A stretch of DNA of 64,000 nt, taken from assembly GCA_029204225.1 (NCBI GenBank), contig CM055092.1, positions 62,116,978 to 62,180,977 of the forward strand, given 5' to 3'. Position 1 is the stretch's first letter; every line of letters begins with the position of its first letter. Origin of the DNA: Diphasiastrum complanatum. Taxonomy: Eukaryota > Streptophyta > Lycopodiopsida > Lycopodiales > Lycopodiaceae. The translations under genes were made by a program, and so were the position numbers. A model generated the notes under the pieces. That model saw only the letters and a program-made list of their open reading frames with translations, ran no database searches and was not told the DNA's origin. Of this stretch, positions 21,047 to 32,300 are shown piece by piece.

Positions 21047-21059
21047 GGCTCTGATACCA
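21047..21059 (-). other. Primer-binding site, element F-L
   Basis: On the minus strand this reads TGGTATCAGAGCC, directly after an LTR ending in TGTCA. Confidence 0.9.
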
Positions 21060-21743
21060 TGACAAAATTTGCAGCAAGCTCACATGTGTGGGGAATGATC
21101 CACAAATGTGATTGATCTTATTAAGCTTTATGATTAGCACACAAACCGATTCTAGATTGAATAGCAAGATCTAGTATAGAATTTAATGGCTTAATCACAA
21201 TCTAGCATGCTAAGAATCAAAGAATGATAGCTTTGATTTCAAGAGAGCAAAAGTACAAGAATTTAGTGTATGAGCATAAGCCTCCACACGAGTTAGAGAG
21301 AGAAAGAGAGAGAGATATTCAAGCAAATGATGGTGTAAATCCAAAATGGCATGGAATAGCTTCTAAGCTTAATTCTTCATCAAAGATTATGAGAATAGCT
21401 ACACATATTTATGGAGTTTGAGGTAGCTCAAGGTAGAACCACATCCATCCACCTTTCATTCACATCTAAATTTAAAACTAGAGTCCAAGTGACATTTGTT
21501 ACATCTCATGCATGCATTTCTGCGAAGTGTCATTTTTCTAACTAGAATTGTACAAATCATCATGCATGTGTTCATTTCACTTTGTGCATGCCTTGCATGT
21601 CACTGTGGATCACTTACAACAATTGCATGTGATATGCCACGAGTTTCTACAAGCATATTAATGACATTTCTAAGTCTACAATCTATATGCAAGTTGTATA
21701 CTACCAACTAGACTTGAGAAACCCATATCGCTTGAGTTCCTTC
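21060..21743 (-). repeat. 5' LTR of element F-L, interrupted
   Basis: The 3' portion of the LTR is present; its 5' portion is missing because element B was inserted at 21743 and other sequence follows B. It contains a GAGAGAAAGAGAGAGAGA patch at 21296-21313. It matches 46591-47268 reversed. Confidence 0.75.
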
Positions 21744-22604
21744 TGTGGAAAATTGTCACTTCTCACTTGTCATTTATAATTGTAAATAAAGATCAATCAT
21801 GAGTACAATGTTCATGATCTGATTTCACACGTGTGGAGCCTGTTCCCACGTGTGAAAGAAAGTACTTTTCATACTTGTAAATATCTATTTTGATTTTGTA
21901 TCAATCAAGCTAAGTGTGAACATGATATGACTAGTTTTTTAGTCAAGTTGACTAGTCACCTAGAAATTAGCTTTTCCTTGCATGTGCATGAGTAATTGCT
22001 CCCACATGGCAAGTGGATGTTCACACATGTGTATAGAGTTCAAAGATAAGAGTTGACCATTTTGCTTAGATCCTATTTTGTAGGAAATATTCCTATATTC
22101 TAGGAGACTAGCTCTTTGGATTTTAGCCATATTCTAGAAGGTCAACTTTGGATAAGGATCAAGGATGGATCAAATGGATAGATCTGAGTGATGTGGCACT
22201 GTTCACACGTGTGAAGACTTGCTGAACTGTACCAGACTCGTGGATGTACTTGATCCATAAAAGGATCATCATTTTGCTAATGACATTGATGAGACTTTTG
22301 CATTCTACACTTTTGTCAGATTTCTAGTCAATAGAATTGTGATTTTAATGGATGATTGCTATTAAGAACCAAAGTACTTGTTGTTTCAGGTGTAGGCCGT
22401 ATAGTGGATGGTACTCCACACGTGTGAGGCCTCTCTCACTAGTTTTTGAAGTTTTGATCCATTTCTCTTGCTTAAATCTAAGTGTAGTGAACCTAGATCA
22501 AGATCTAAAGTGTAGAACTTGATAGATCCATTGATTAGGCAACCAATAACTCTCTATGATTGTTAAGTACAATCATTATTGTCTTTTAAACTGAAATTTT
22601 ATCA
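21744..22604 (+). repeat. 5' LTR of element B, 861 bp
   Basis: It starts TGTGGAAAATTG (TGTTGAAA in related copies) and ends AAATTTTATCA. It contains several CACACGTGTG-type palindromes, including a perfect TTCACACGTGTGAA at 22202-22215. It matches both LTRs of element C. Confidence 0.9.
22202..22215. promoter_or_regulatory. TTCACACGTGTGAA palindrome (G-box core), recurrent in LTRs
   Basis: This perfect 14-base palindrome has a CACGTG core, the G-box bound by plant bHLH and bZIP factors. Perfect copies lie at 22202, 26212, 42951, 46131 and 46492. Shorter CACACGTGTG copies lie in the LTRs of A, F, X, D and H. It is a plausible element-controlled transcription site; binding is inferred. Confidence 0.55.
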
Positions 22605-22617
22605 TGGTATTAGAGCT
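22605..22617 (+). other. Primer-binding site, element B
   Basis: TGGTATTAGAGCT is an iMet-type site with one C-to-T change, directly after the LTR. A long non-coding leader (22618-23098) follows. Confidence 0.85.
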
Positions 22618-23102
22618 AAGTAAGAGAGTGACCATTTGATTCATAAACCTTGCAAAGATCATTTGCAAGAATTGTCTTTGGCCAATACTAGTGAGGGCGA
22701 GTTCATCTAGAGTGATAACTTGTTTCTATTTGGATCAAATCGACTTGGAGACTGTGTATGTAGTTTTCACATGTGTGAAACCGTATAGCAACTTTCATTT
22801 CAAGTTACTTTGTGTTTTTTGGTCCTATAATCTCAATTCTAGTTCATTTTTAGTGCTTTTTGAAGCATAGTATTGATCTAGATTCAATCTAGCTAATGCC
22901 TATGACCAAATAGGGTTTTGGATCATTGAAGCAATTCTTTTTTGGAGTTTAAGGTCAGATCTAAAAGGCTGATTTGTTTAGATCCTTAGTTGAAGTGAAA
23001 ATTCTAAGAAAAATGTAAAGCAAATTTTTTTGTGGGAGCGAAAGCTAGGAATTTTTGTCAAGATCTAATTGTGTATCATTCAAGCTTGTGTGCTAGTTTG
23101 AT

Positions 23103-23645
23103 AATGGAGGAGAGTACACCTCCAATAAAATGAAAGACTTTTGTGAGATCAATGGCATTAAATTGCAATACACTTGTTCCTACAACCCCCAACAAAATGG
23201 GACGGCCGAGAGGAAAAATAGGAGTCTATGTGAATGTGCAAAGTCCTTAAGACTTGATGTATCACTTCCCATCTCATTTTGTGGAGAAGCTATAACATGT
23301 GCTAATTACTTGTGTAATAGACTTCCTAGTAGTGCTATTGATGGAATCTCACCTTATCAAGCTTTGTTTGGCAAGAAAGCCAATGTAAAAGAAGCCGAGT
23401 ACAAAACATTGACTTCAACAACCAAAGAGCTCCTATGGCTAAGAAGACTCTTGATGGAGCTACATGTGCTAGAGGCCAAGGAGATTCCTTACATATATTG
23501 TGACAATCAAGCTTCTCAACAAATTGCTTACAATCCTATCTTCCATGCTAGAACAAAGCATATTGAGATAGCTCATCACTTTGTGAGGGAGAAGGTACAA
23601 TCCAAGAGGTGCAACTACATCATGTACCATTATCCGAATGCATAG
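23103..23645 (+). CDS. Integrase/RNase H fusion left by deletion, element B
   Basis: DNGGEYTSNKMKDF carries the second integrase Asp, and NGTAERKNRSLCECAKSLRLD carries the catalytic Glu. LCNRLPSSAIDGISPYQALFGKKANVK then jumps, in frame, to EAEYKTLTSTTKELLWLRRLL, YCDNQASQQ and HARTKHIEIAHHFVREKV of RNase H. RT and part of RNase H are missing. The open frame is 171 codons from the first ATG (23130). No catalytic function is expected, because neither domain is complete. Confidence 0.8.
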   Translation, partial: NGGEYTSNKMKDFCEINGIKLQYTCSYNPQQNGTAERKNRSLCECAKSLRLDVSLPISFCGEAITCANYLCNRLPSSAIDGISPYQALFGKKANVKEAEYKTLTSTTKELLWLRRLLMELHVLEAKEIPYIYCDNQASQQIAYNPIFHARTKHIEIAHHFVREKVQSKRCNYIMYHYPNA

Positions 23646-23740
23646 CTGATATCTTAACCAAGCCATTGTCCAAAGATCCATTTTTCAAGTTAAGATATGC
23701 TCTTGGAAATGTAGATAGATGTTTGCCAAGTTAGAAGTGA

Positions 23741-24020
23741 GGAGGAGTGTTGAAAATTGTCACTTCTCACTTGTCATTTTTTATTTTACATAAAGATCAA
23801 TCATGAGTATAATGTTCATAATCTGATTTCACACATGTGGAGCTTGTTCCCACGTGTGAAAGAAAGTACTTCTCATACTTGTAAATATTTGATTTTGTAT
23901 CAATCAAGTTAAGTGTGAACATGATATGACTAGTTTTTTAGTCAAGTTGACTAGTCACCTAGAAATTAGCTTTTCCTTGCATGTGCATGAGTAAATGCTC
24001 CCACATGGCAAGTGGATGTT
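23741..24020 (+). repeat. Purine tract and truncated 3' LTR, element B
   Basis: GGAGGAG is followed by TGTTGAAAATTGTCAC at 23748. It matches the first 273 bases of the B/C LTR, then breaks at AGTGGATGTT|GAACC. Confidence 0.9.
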
Positions 24021-25498
24021 GAACCTGTTTTTTATGAGCAGGCCAGAGGAGTAAAATGTTGGGAGGACGCGATGAAAGAGGAGTATGACTCACTCATAAA
24101 GAACCACGCATGGGTTCTTGTTGATCTTCCACATGGAAAGAAAGCAATTGGCCGTAAATGAGTTTATAAGATCAAGTACAAGTCCAATGGTACTGTTGAA
24201 AGGTACAAGGCAAGACTTGTTGCCAAAGGTTATGCGCAAAAGGAGGGCATTGATTATGAGGAAACTTTTTCACCTACCACACGAATAACTACCATAAGGA
24301 TAGTCACTACTTTGGTTGCCCATCATGGTTGGCATATGCACCAACTTGACATAAAGACAACCTTCCTCAATGGTGATCTTAATGAGGAAGTTTACAGCAA
24401 CCTGCTGGTTTTTTGGTTGTAGTTCAAGAAGACAAAGTGTGTCTTCTCAAGAAGGCTTTCTATGGATTAAAACAAGCCCCAAGGATGTGGTATCAAAAGA
24501 TACACACATACTTTTGTGATTGTGGGTTTTCTAACAGTCCTAGTGAATCTAATTATCATTACGGGTAGTAATGAACAATATATTGCAGCCTTAAAATCTG
24601 ATCTTGCTTCAGTTTATGATACATCAGATTTAGGCCAATTGCATTCTACCTTGGTCTTGAGTTTGTGCAAGGAAAGGCTGGAATCTTCATTGCCCAACGG
24701 CGGTATATTAAGCAGATTTTGAAGTGTTTCAAAATGGAAGATTGCAAGCCGGTTGCTAAACCAATTGAGACAGGCCTGAAGTTAAGTAATCAAAGTGGTG
24801 GTAAACCATTTGATACTACACTATATTGTCAAGCGGTTGGAAGTCTCATTTACTTATGCAACTCAAGACTAGACATATCTTATAGTGTTCCCTCATGAGT
24901 CAATTCATGCATGCTCCGTTGACATCACATTGGAAAGCATTGAAGAGGATCCTTCGATATCTTCAAGGAAGTAAAACACTTGGTCTGTTTTATCCTTCTA
25001 GTGATGATGCATGTTTGGCTGGTTTTTGTGACTCGGATTGGGGTGGAGATCAAGACACTAGACACTCTACTAGTGGTCATTGCTTTTTCATTGGAAATTC
25101 TGCAATTTCTTGGTTAAGCAAGAAGCAGCCAACCGTTGCTACATCCTCAAGTGAAGCAGAAAAATAGAGCAACGTTTTCAGCCACTACAGAGTGTATATG
25201 GCTGAGACAATTACTTGTCGATATGAAGCATGGCCAGCCCTCAGCTACTCTCCTATTTACGGATAGTCAAAGTGCTATTGCCATTGCACGAAATCCAGTA
25301 TTTCATGCAAGAACAAAGCATATCGAGATCCACTATCACTTTGTTCGGGAGAAGCTTCATAATGGTGACACCACGCTTGAATATTGTCCCACGGAGGATA
25401 ATATTGCAGATGTGTTCACTAAGGCATTGCCTAGAATTCGATTTAAAGCTCTTTGTGAAGCTTTAAATTTAAAGCAACATGCTGATTTTCTTACCTAG
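24021..25498 (+). pseudogene. RT and RNase H, fragment G
   Basis: CWEDAMKEEYDSLIKN and [25 protein letters not shown] open the [17 protein letters not shown] follows. The YVDD region near 24540 is destroyed. Later parts read YIKQILKCFKMEDCKPVAKPIE and VGSLIYLCNSRLDISY. RNase H has GFCDSDWGGDQDTRHSTSG, SSSEAE, FTDSQSAIAIA, HIEIHYHFVREK and DVFTKALP. A TGA replaces Trp at about 24159, and frameshifts lie near 24410, 24660, 24895 and 25165. RNase H catalytic acids are all readable; RT is dead. Confidence 0.85.
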
Positions 25499-25528
25499 TG
25501 AATACATGTCATTTTCATTTAAGGAGAG

Positions 25529-25965
25529 TGTTAGAATAATAAATGTAAATGATGTAGAAGCCATAGGTTACTATAACCCAAAAGGTTGAGATCTGTGTAA
25601 CCATGGTCATTTATATTTTAGGCCCAAGTTAGTATGAAACTAACTTGTAGGGACTCGTGGGTCCACTAGGGGCCTATACATGTGAATTAGGTACTTAACT
25701 TGTTATTTGGGGTACTTAATTATTTTATGTAACTTATGGTAGCTAGATAACCATTAGTCAAGTTATTGGACAGCCAACAGTCATGAAGGTAGATAGCCAT
25801 CTTGGACTACTTATATGTAGCCATTCATTTGTATGAGACACACTTTTGTTAAGCAATCTACTGTTTATATTGGTTGTCCACAAGTTTCTACAAGAGGGTC
25901 ATCTAACCATCTCTCTCTTGTCTTTGAGAATACTTTGTGTTAATGAATAGTCTTGATTCCTACAG
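25529..25965 (+). repeat. 3' LTR of fragment G, 437 bp
   Basis: It has TG...CA ends (TGTTAGAATA / GATTCCTACA) directly after a purine tract. It lacks the CACACGTGTG palindrome common in the other LTRs. Confidence 0.75.
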
Positions 25966-26170
25966 TTTCGTCAATGCCATTTCTCTATCATTCAATTTTG
26001 CATTTTTCCCCTCCATCAATTTGAAATGCCTTGCGGCTTTTTCCTAGTTTCCACGCATTGCGGCTACCTAACTTCCAATTAACTACGCAGGTTACTAGTG
26101 AGGTCAAGTCATCGGAGTTGTGCGGGCAGACCAAAAACTCGGTCGAGCATGAATGCTTTGTAAATGATAA
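25966..26170. repeat. Short copia integrase-relic piece and junction sequence
   Basis: 25968-26050 matches 50190-50275 (GTCAATGCCATTTCTCTATC...CTCCATCAATTTGAA), which is part of the old integrase relic. Nothing was recognised in 26051-26170. Confidence 0.55.
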
Positions 26171-26391
26171 GTAAACTATTTATTTGTTATCAGCCCGTAC
26201 AGTAGCTGCACTTCACACGTGTGAAGCCGTGGGTCATCTTTTTTTTATTGTTCTTGCTTGGAATCACAAAGATTGTCAAGTAGAAGCTAGATTTGGAAGC
26301 TAGTCTTGATATAGATCAAGATCCCAAGCTACCAATCACTCTTTGTGATCATTTGTAGATCAATTTCAATCCTTAAACTCTGAAATTTGAC
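26171..26391 (+). repeat. 3' part of the 5' LTR, element D
   Basis: It ends CTGAAATTTGACA just before the primer-binding site. It includes a perfect TTCACACGTGTGAA palindrome at 26212-26225. The left part of the LTR is missing. Confidence 0.75.
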
Positions 26392-26404
26392 ATGGTATTA
26401 GAGC
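26392..26404 (+). other. Primer-binding site, element D
   Basis: TGGTATTAGAGCC is an iMet-type site with one change. A leader of about 580 bases without a supported frame follows. Confidence 0.85.
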
Positions 26405-26988
26405 CAAGTCAAAGAGCTTAGTTGATGATCCAAATTTTGGTGAAAGCATTGGTGCTAGAGTCACTTTGAAGAAGGGCGACCTTTTCTAATAGTTTACTTG
26501 TGATGTTGAGGTTCAGATTAGTGTGTAAAGTTCAGATGTACTTCTCACACATGTGAGAGGCTGTTGGAGTTGTACTTTCACCAAAACTCTGTGTTTTTTC
26601 AATATTTGATCTTCAAACAAGTTGCGTAGAGTGAAACTAGTGATGTGCTTATGAAAAACCATTGTTTCCATTATAGATTTGATGAGTGAATGGTGTTAAA
26701 ATCTTATTAAACCTACAAATCCTTGTGAGAGAGTTTGAGGCTTATGTTTTTAGTTCAAGAGTGAAACTAAAACCAATTCTAAACACCATAGGAAGGCATT
26801 GGCACTTCCAAAAATCAAATCCAAGGTTCCAAGTAAATAGATTGTGTAGAATACACATTCCCAAATCTTTTTGAGTTCAAGATCATTATAGATCTTGCTT
26901 TTTGAGTCTAGTGAGATTCAAGAGAGTAGCATTTTAGCTAAATTCTGAGAAAGGAAGAAGGGAGAGCCTTTGAATAGTACATTTGCTA

Positions 26989-28058
26989 TACTTGTTACTA
27001 GATAGAATGGGTTCAATTGGAGCCTATCTTTTTGAGGCTAGTGAAAGGCTAAATTCTAATAATTATTCAACTTGGAAAGTAAGAATGGAGTCACTACTTG
27101 TGCTCCAAGATATGTTTGACCTTGTCATAGGAGAGGAAGAAGAACCTCAAGGAGGGCAAGATCAAGTGAGGTACAAAAAGAGAGCTAGACTAGCATTACA
27201 TTGTTGAAAATGAATGTTAGTAATGAACTTCTAAAGGAAGTAGCATCTTGTACCTCGGCCAAGGAGGCATGGAACTACCTCAAAGGGATTTATGAATCCA
27301 AAAATACCTCTAGAGTGCTTATGATTAGAAACAAAGTTCTTCAAAGCACTAGAGGGAGTGATGAGAGTGCTCAAGAGTATGTCTTGAGAATAAAATCTCT
27401 CAACAAAGAACTTTCCATCATTAGTGAGGGTATTCATGATAATGTACTTGTTCAAATCATTTTGAATGGTCTTGGAGATGAGTTCTCCAATCTTGTACAA
27501 AGCTTTGCTATTCAAAATGTACTACCTTCCATTGACAAGCTCCATAGTGTGCTTGTGGCCGAGGAGAGTAGGATCCTTCATGTCAAGCAAAGGATTGGAT
27601 CGTTAAAGTTGCATGATGATGATGAGAAGGCCAACTTCTCGAGCAAGGGAAAGGCAAAGTCAAAGAAGAACATCCAACACAAGGAGACCAAGAATGATGA
27701 TCAATCATCAAGCTCCAAAGGTGGAAAGAAAAACAAAGCCAAACTCAAGTGCTTCTTTTGTGGAAAGAAGGGGCACTTTGCGTCCGAGTGTTTCAAGAAG
27801 AAGAATGCACAAGGAGAGAGTAAACAAGGCAACCTCACTCTTGAGGAAGATGAGGATGAAGTGGATTCATCCTTGATGGCTTGTACATCAACATCCTACT
27901 CCAATGACACATGGTGGATTGATAGTGGGGCTAGTTCCCACATGACATTACAAAAGGATTTTTTCTCAACTCTTGTACCTTTTGTAGGTTGTAAAATGTC
28001 TATTCTAACAGCAAGTGATCAAGAATGTAGAATAGATGGAGTGGGAACTATTCCCTAA
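26989..28058 (+). pseudogene. gag and protease, element D
   Basis: Gag starts MGSIGAYLFEASERLNSNNYSTWK at 26989. A frameshift at about 27205 separates it from an open 285-codon piece (27201-28058). That piece carries LVQIILNGLGDEFSNLVQSF, EESRILHVKQR, the CCHC knuckle CFFCGKKGHFASECF at about 27749-27793, an acidic segment, and the protease site WWIDSGASSHM at about 27914-27945. A TAA at 28056 interrupts the protease. Only two lesions are seen over more than 350 codons. Confidence 0.9.
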
Positions 28059-29130
28059 AGTCTTGGATCCTCTAAAAGAGTACATCTTGATAATGTTCTC
28101 TATGTTCCTACACTCACTAAGAATTTGTTAAGTGTAGGACAATTGATGGATGATGGCTTAGATGTCCATTTTAAACAAGGTCTTTGCTCCATAATGATGA
28201 ATAATACTTGCATTGTAAAGGGATTCAAGCAAGGAAGGCTTTTAGGCTTGATGCTAATGTTTTTCTTGGAAGTGTGAACATGGTGAAGGAGGAGCTCAAT
28301 CAAGTGGAGCTTTGGTATAAGAGGTTGGGCTACCCCAACTTCAAATCTATGGAGATGCTATGCACCAAGGATCTTGCTCTCGGCCTCTCAAAGACACTCT
28401 CAAAGTGTGGAAAAAGTTGTGAAGCTTGTAGCCTCTCAAAGGCACACAAGCTACCTTGTGATATCTCTTCCACTAGATCTACATAAGCATTAGATCTTAT
28501 TCATAGTGATGTGCACTCTTTTTCTCAAGAATCTAATGGAGGTGCATCTATGTATGTATCTTTTATTGATGATTACTCTAGATACACTTGGATTGAACTT
28601 TTGGATTCCAAAAGTAAAGTGTTTGAAACTTTTGTTAAGTTCAAAACTCTAGTTGAAAATCAACTTGATGCTAGAATTAAAGTATTAAGGAGTGATAATG
28701 GTGGAGAGTATATCTCCACCAAGATGATAGAGTTTCATAAATCCAATGGCATTAAGAGAGAACTTACGTGTACTTATAGTCCTCAACAAACTTGGTATAG
28801 CCGAGAGGATGAATAGAACACTATGTGAGTGTGCTGAGGCTTTAAGGATAGATGCATCTCTACCTAAGTCCTTTTGGGGAGAGGCTATTATTTGTGCAAC
28901 TTATTTGTGTAATAGATTGCCATGTAAGCCCATTGGAGGCATAATATCTTATGAGCTCTATTTTGTAAGAAGCCGAATCTTAAAGATCTAAGAATTTTTG
29001 GATCAACTTGCTATGTTTTTCAAGCATTAGATACGAGAAAAAAGGATGATCCTACTTCTATTAAAGGGATCTTTGTTGGTTATGCTGAAAATAGGAAGGG
29101 ATGTAGAGTCTATAATCCAATCACTAAGAA
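28059..29130 (+). pseudogene. Integrase, element D
   Basis: DNVLYVPTLTKNLLSVGQLM continues the protease tail. ELWYKRLGYPNFKSMEML is the pre-integrase motif, and CGKSCEACSLSKAH supplies the zinc-binding cysteines. HSDVHSFS, FIDDYSRYTW and LRSDNGGEY carry the first and second Asp. GIAERMNRTLCECAEAL carries the Glu, after a short frame disruption at about 28790. SFWGEAIICATYLCNRLP and GIFVGYAENRKGCRVYN form the C-terminal part. Four or five frame changes are present. Confidence 0.85.
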
Positions 29131-30945
29131 GATTTTAGTGAGTAGAGATGTTACTTTTGATGAAGGTAACTATTACAAGTTGAATGAGAAAGCTTCTAAT
29201 CCATCTTATGTCAAGGATCTTGTAAGGTTTGAGGAGGAGCCTACATGTGATCAAGATCTTGAAGATCCATCTCAAGATCCGAGGACTCCAAGGAGATTTA
29301 CAAGAAGGAAGGCCGAGCCCTCAACGCTCACCTATGTTGACAAAGGTGAACAAAGGAAAGATCTACATTCACTTACCTCTTACACTTTTCTAACTTCTAT
29401 GTTTGATGAGCCAAGTTGCTTTAAAGAAGCTATGGAGTCACAAGAATGGAGGAATGCCATGCAAAAAGAGTATGATGCTCTTATGGAGAATTATACATGG
29501 AAGATTGTGGATCTTCCTCAAGGAAGAAAGCCACTTGCGTGAAAATGGATCTATAGATTGAAGTACAATCAAGATGGGAGCATCAACAAACACAAGACAA
29601 GGCTAGTGGCAAAGGGATTCTTGCAAACCAAGAGAGTAGATTTTGATGAAACTTTTGCTCCTGTTGCTAAGCTAGTTTCCATAAGGTTGATTATTTCTCT
29701 TGCAACAACTTTCAATTGGCCTCTATTTCAACTGATGTGACTAATGCTTTTCTCAATGGATATTTGGAAGAGGAGATTTTCATGAGGCAACCCGAGGGCT
29801 TCATCAAAGAAGATCAAGAGGAAAAAGTGTGTTTGTTGCTAAGAAGCCTTTATAGGCTTAAGCAAGCACCTAGAGCTTGGTACTCTAGGTTGAATACCTT
29901 CTTGAACTCTATTAAGTTTGTTGTAAGTGCTTATGATCCTTCTTTGTACTTAAGATTTAATGATGGTAAAATCATTTTGTATGTTGATGACATCCTTAGT
30001 GGAAATGATCTTGATGGTATACAAGAAGTGAAAGTAGCATTGTTTAAGGAGTTTAAGATGGTGGATCTTGGTAATCTTCATTTCATATTAGGAATAGAAG
30101 TTTCAAGAGGCAAAGATTTGAGTTTTATTTGTCAGTCCAAATATGCTTTTTCTATCTTATCTAAGTTTGAAATGAAAGATTGTAAAGGAGTAGATACTCC
30201 TATGGAGCAAAATGTGAAAGTCTCTAATGGTGATGATGAAGCATCCTTTGAGGACATCACACTATATAGAAGACTTGTAGGCTCCCTAATCTATATTACT
30301 ATAACTAGACCTGATCTAAGTTATAGTGTAGGTAAGCTAAGCCAATCTATGCAAAATCCATTGGTTTGTTATTGGAAAAATACAAAAAGGGTGTTGAGGT
30401 ACATCTCGGCCACCAAGAACTTTGGCATTTTGTATCATGGATCTAACCTTGCTTTGAGTGCATATTCGGATGCTGATTTTGTAGGTGATAAGGTGGATAG
30501 GATGTCCACAAGTGCTTTTGTTGCCTTTCTTTGCAATGACATAGTGTCTTGGCTTTCCAAAGAGCAAGACACAATTTTTCTATCTTCAACCGAGTCGAAA
30601 TACAAGGCATTAACATCAACAACCAAGGAGGTTTTCTGGTTGAAGAGGCTTTTGGTGGAGTTACAAGTCATGGAGGCCGAGGAGCAACCAATCATATATT
30701 GTGACAACCAATCAAGCCAAGCATTAGCAACCAATCCCACATTCCATACAAGGAGCAAGCACATTGCTCACCATTTTGTGAGGGAAAAGGTTCAAGCAAA
30801 GGAGATCAAGCTACATCATGTGTCTTCTTCAGATTGCCTTGCTGATCTACTCACTAAAGCCTTGCCAAAGGCTTCATTTATCAAGTTAAGATCAGCCTTA
30901 GGTGTTGTAGATAGATGTAGTATTGTTGTATCATGTAAAAATTGA
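29131..30945 (+). pseudogene. RT and RNase H, element D
   Basis: The linker (SRDVTFDEGNYY...RFEEE...PRRFTRRK) leads into EAMESQEWRNAMQKEYDALME. A TGA replaces Trp at 29540 (PLA*KWIY), and a frameshift lies at about 29730. From 29716 a 409-codon frame is open to the stop. In it YVDD is at residues 89-92, LKQAPRAWY at 48-56, TPMEQN near 161 and TRPDLSYSVGKLSQ near 197. The RNase H acids lie in YSDADF (250), SSTESKY (290), YCDNQS (328) and ADLLTKALP (376). RT copies the RNA into cDNA and RNase H removes the RNA. This is the only RT here with an intact YVDD and a long open frame. Confidence 0.9.
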
Positions 30946-31290
30946 GGAGTGTTAGAATTTAGCAATTTTCACATGGTTTATGATGAATATTAGACATCTA
31001 TGTGGATCCACACGTGTGAGGACCTGTCCACATGTGTGAAATGACACTTGTAATATTTAGATCCATTTTGATTAGCTTTCATTTGAGTCTAATATGACAT
31101 CTCCTAAATTATAGGAGTTAGGTCCTAGATTGTAGGAATCTAGAAGGTCAACACAAACCACCAATGGATGATGTGGCAAACTTGATAGATCTTATCCAAA
31201 GTGGATATGGATAAATACAACGAGCTGTCCCACACATGCTAGATGCAGCTTAGAGAGAGATTATGGTGATTTTGTACTTGATCCATGATT
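30940..31290 (+). repeat. Purine tract and start of 3' LTR, element D
   Basis: TTGAGGAG is followed by TGTTAGAATTTAGC at 30950. It contains CCACACGTGTGAGG near 31008. It is cut near 31290 where the GA-rich repeats begin. Confidence 0.75.
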
Positions 31291-31557
31291 GATGTTGTGG
31301 AAAAAATATGTTTTGGAGCTCCTATTGGTCCACATTTGCCCTAAAACATCTTTGAAGGGCAGTTGAAAGGCGGTTGAAAATCACTTGAAGTGAGAGAACA
31401 TATATTCTTAGAAACTTCTAGAAAGAGAAGTTTTTGGAGAGAGAATGTATAAAATCGCGATTAGCAGAGAGAGGAAGAGAGGATCGCAAGAGGGTGCGAT
31501 TTTTTGAAGTTTTTAAGGTTTTCTAGTTGTGAGCAGAGAAATAGCATATAGTGAGGT

Positions 31558-31618
<61 letters not shown>

Positions 31619-32300
31619 ATGTAGGCTATTGTGGAGAAAATGTGTTTTGGAGCTCCTCATTCGTCCACGTTTGCCCTAAAATGTCATTGAGGCTGGGCAA
31701 TTGGGGCTGCTGAAAATCAAATGAAGTGAGAAAACACGTGTTTTTAGAAACTTCTAGAAGTAAAAGTTTCTAGAAAGAGTGCATAAAATCACGATGGTAG
31801 ATGGAAGGAAGTTTCTGGAGAGAGAATGTATAAGATCCCAATGGGAAGAGAGAGGAAGAGAGGATCACGAGAGAGAAGGTGCGATTTTTTCAGTTTTTTT
31901 AGGGTTTTCTAGTTGTGAGGAGAGAAATGGCGATATAGTGAGGTGTTGGAGAAAGAGAATGTCAGCAGTGATGGAGAAAACGTGTTTCTTGCATTTTCAT
32001 TGGGCCACGTGTGCCCTAAGTCTTCAATGACAGGCAGTTGAACGGCGCAGCTGAAGGGTGACGGGCATTTTTTTAAAACTTTTCAAAAAATAGTAGAAAG
32101 AAAAAAATCTAGAAGTTTGTAGAGAGAGAAGTAGTATATATGCGTGGAAAAAGAGAGCGCATAAGAGCCAACGTGACGAGGGTGAAAAAGAGAGGATTTC
32201 TTAAAAAATTAAAGCTTTTTTAGGGTTACACTTTTTTGGGGTTTTAGAATAAAAAATAGCGATAATGTGAGTTTGAGAGAGAGAGATAGAGAGAGAGATA
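31291..32300 (+). repeat. GA-rich tandem repeats, three diverged units
   Basis: Units at about 31291-31615, 31625-31965 and 31970-32300 share TGGAGAAAA.GTGTTT, GTCCACGTTTGCCCTAA, AGTGAGA..AC, GAAACTTCTAGAA, GAGAGAATGTATAA.ATC and AGGGTTTTCTAGTTGTGAG. The units are reverse complements of 59340-59938. The sequence looks like CT/GA-rich plant promoter and 5'-UTR DNA. It contains a (GA)n run at 31562-31615. Confidence 0.75.

Larger units (their letters stand above)
18449..21743 (-). mobile_element. Copia element F-L (3'-truncated)
   Basis: On the minus strand it holds part of the 5' LTR (21743-21060), primer-binding site (21059-21047), leader, gag with zinc knuckle and the integrase core and C-terminal part. 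It is cut at about 18485 next to repeat R1, so RT, RNase H and the 3' LTR are missing. The protease and pre-integrase regions are deleted between the zinc knuckle and the integrase. The mirror copy is 46591-49735. Element B is inserted into its LTR at 21743/21744. Confidence 0.8.
21744..24020 (+). mobile_element. Copia element B (internally deleted, 3' truncated)
   Basis: It has a 5' LTR (21744-22604), a primer-binding site (22605-22617), leader, an integrase piece fused to an RNase H piece, a purine tract, and 273 bases of 3' LTR (23748-24020). Gag, protease, the integrase start and RT are deleted. The five bases before the LTR, CCTTC, are the same as those next to the 5' LTR of element C in the right arm, so B and C descend from one insertion. 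The lost part of the 3' LTR is replaced by copia fragment G. Confidence 0.85.
24021..25965 (+). mobile_element. Copia fragment G (RT, RNase H, 3' LTR)
   Basis: This copia lineage differs from D. It begins in the N-terminal part of RT, continues through RNase H to a purine tract (AAGGAGAG, 25521-25528) and a 437-bp LTR from TGTTAGAATAAT (25529) to GATTCCTACA (25965). The left end is broken within element B's LTR. No 5' LTR is present, so it is a 5'-deleted copy joined by recombination rather than a fresh insertion. Confidence 0.8.
26171..31290 (+). mobile_element. Copia element D, most complete gag-pol in the window
   Basis: Present are the end of a 5' LTR (about 26171-26391), primer-binding site (26392-26404), leader, gag, protease, integrase, linker, RT and RNase H in the standard copia order, a purine tract and the start of a 3' LTR (30950-31290). 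Both LTRs are truncated at their outer sides. A few stops and frameshifts interrupt it, but every domain is present. It is the reference here for judging what A, B, C, X and F have lost. It probably could no longer transpose by itself. Confidence 0.9.
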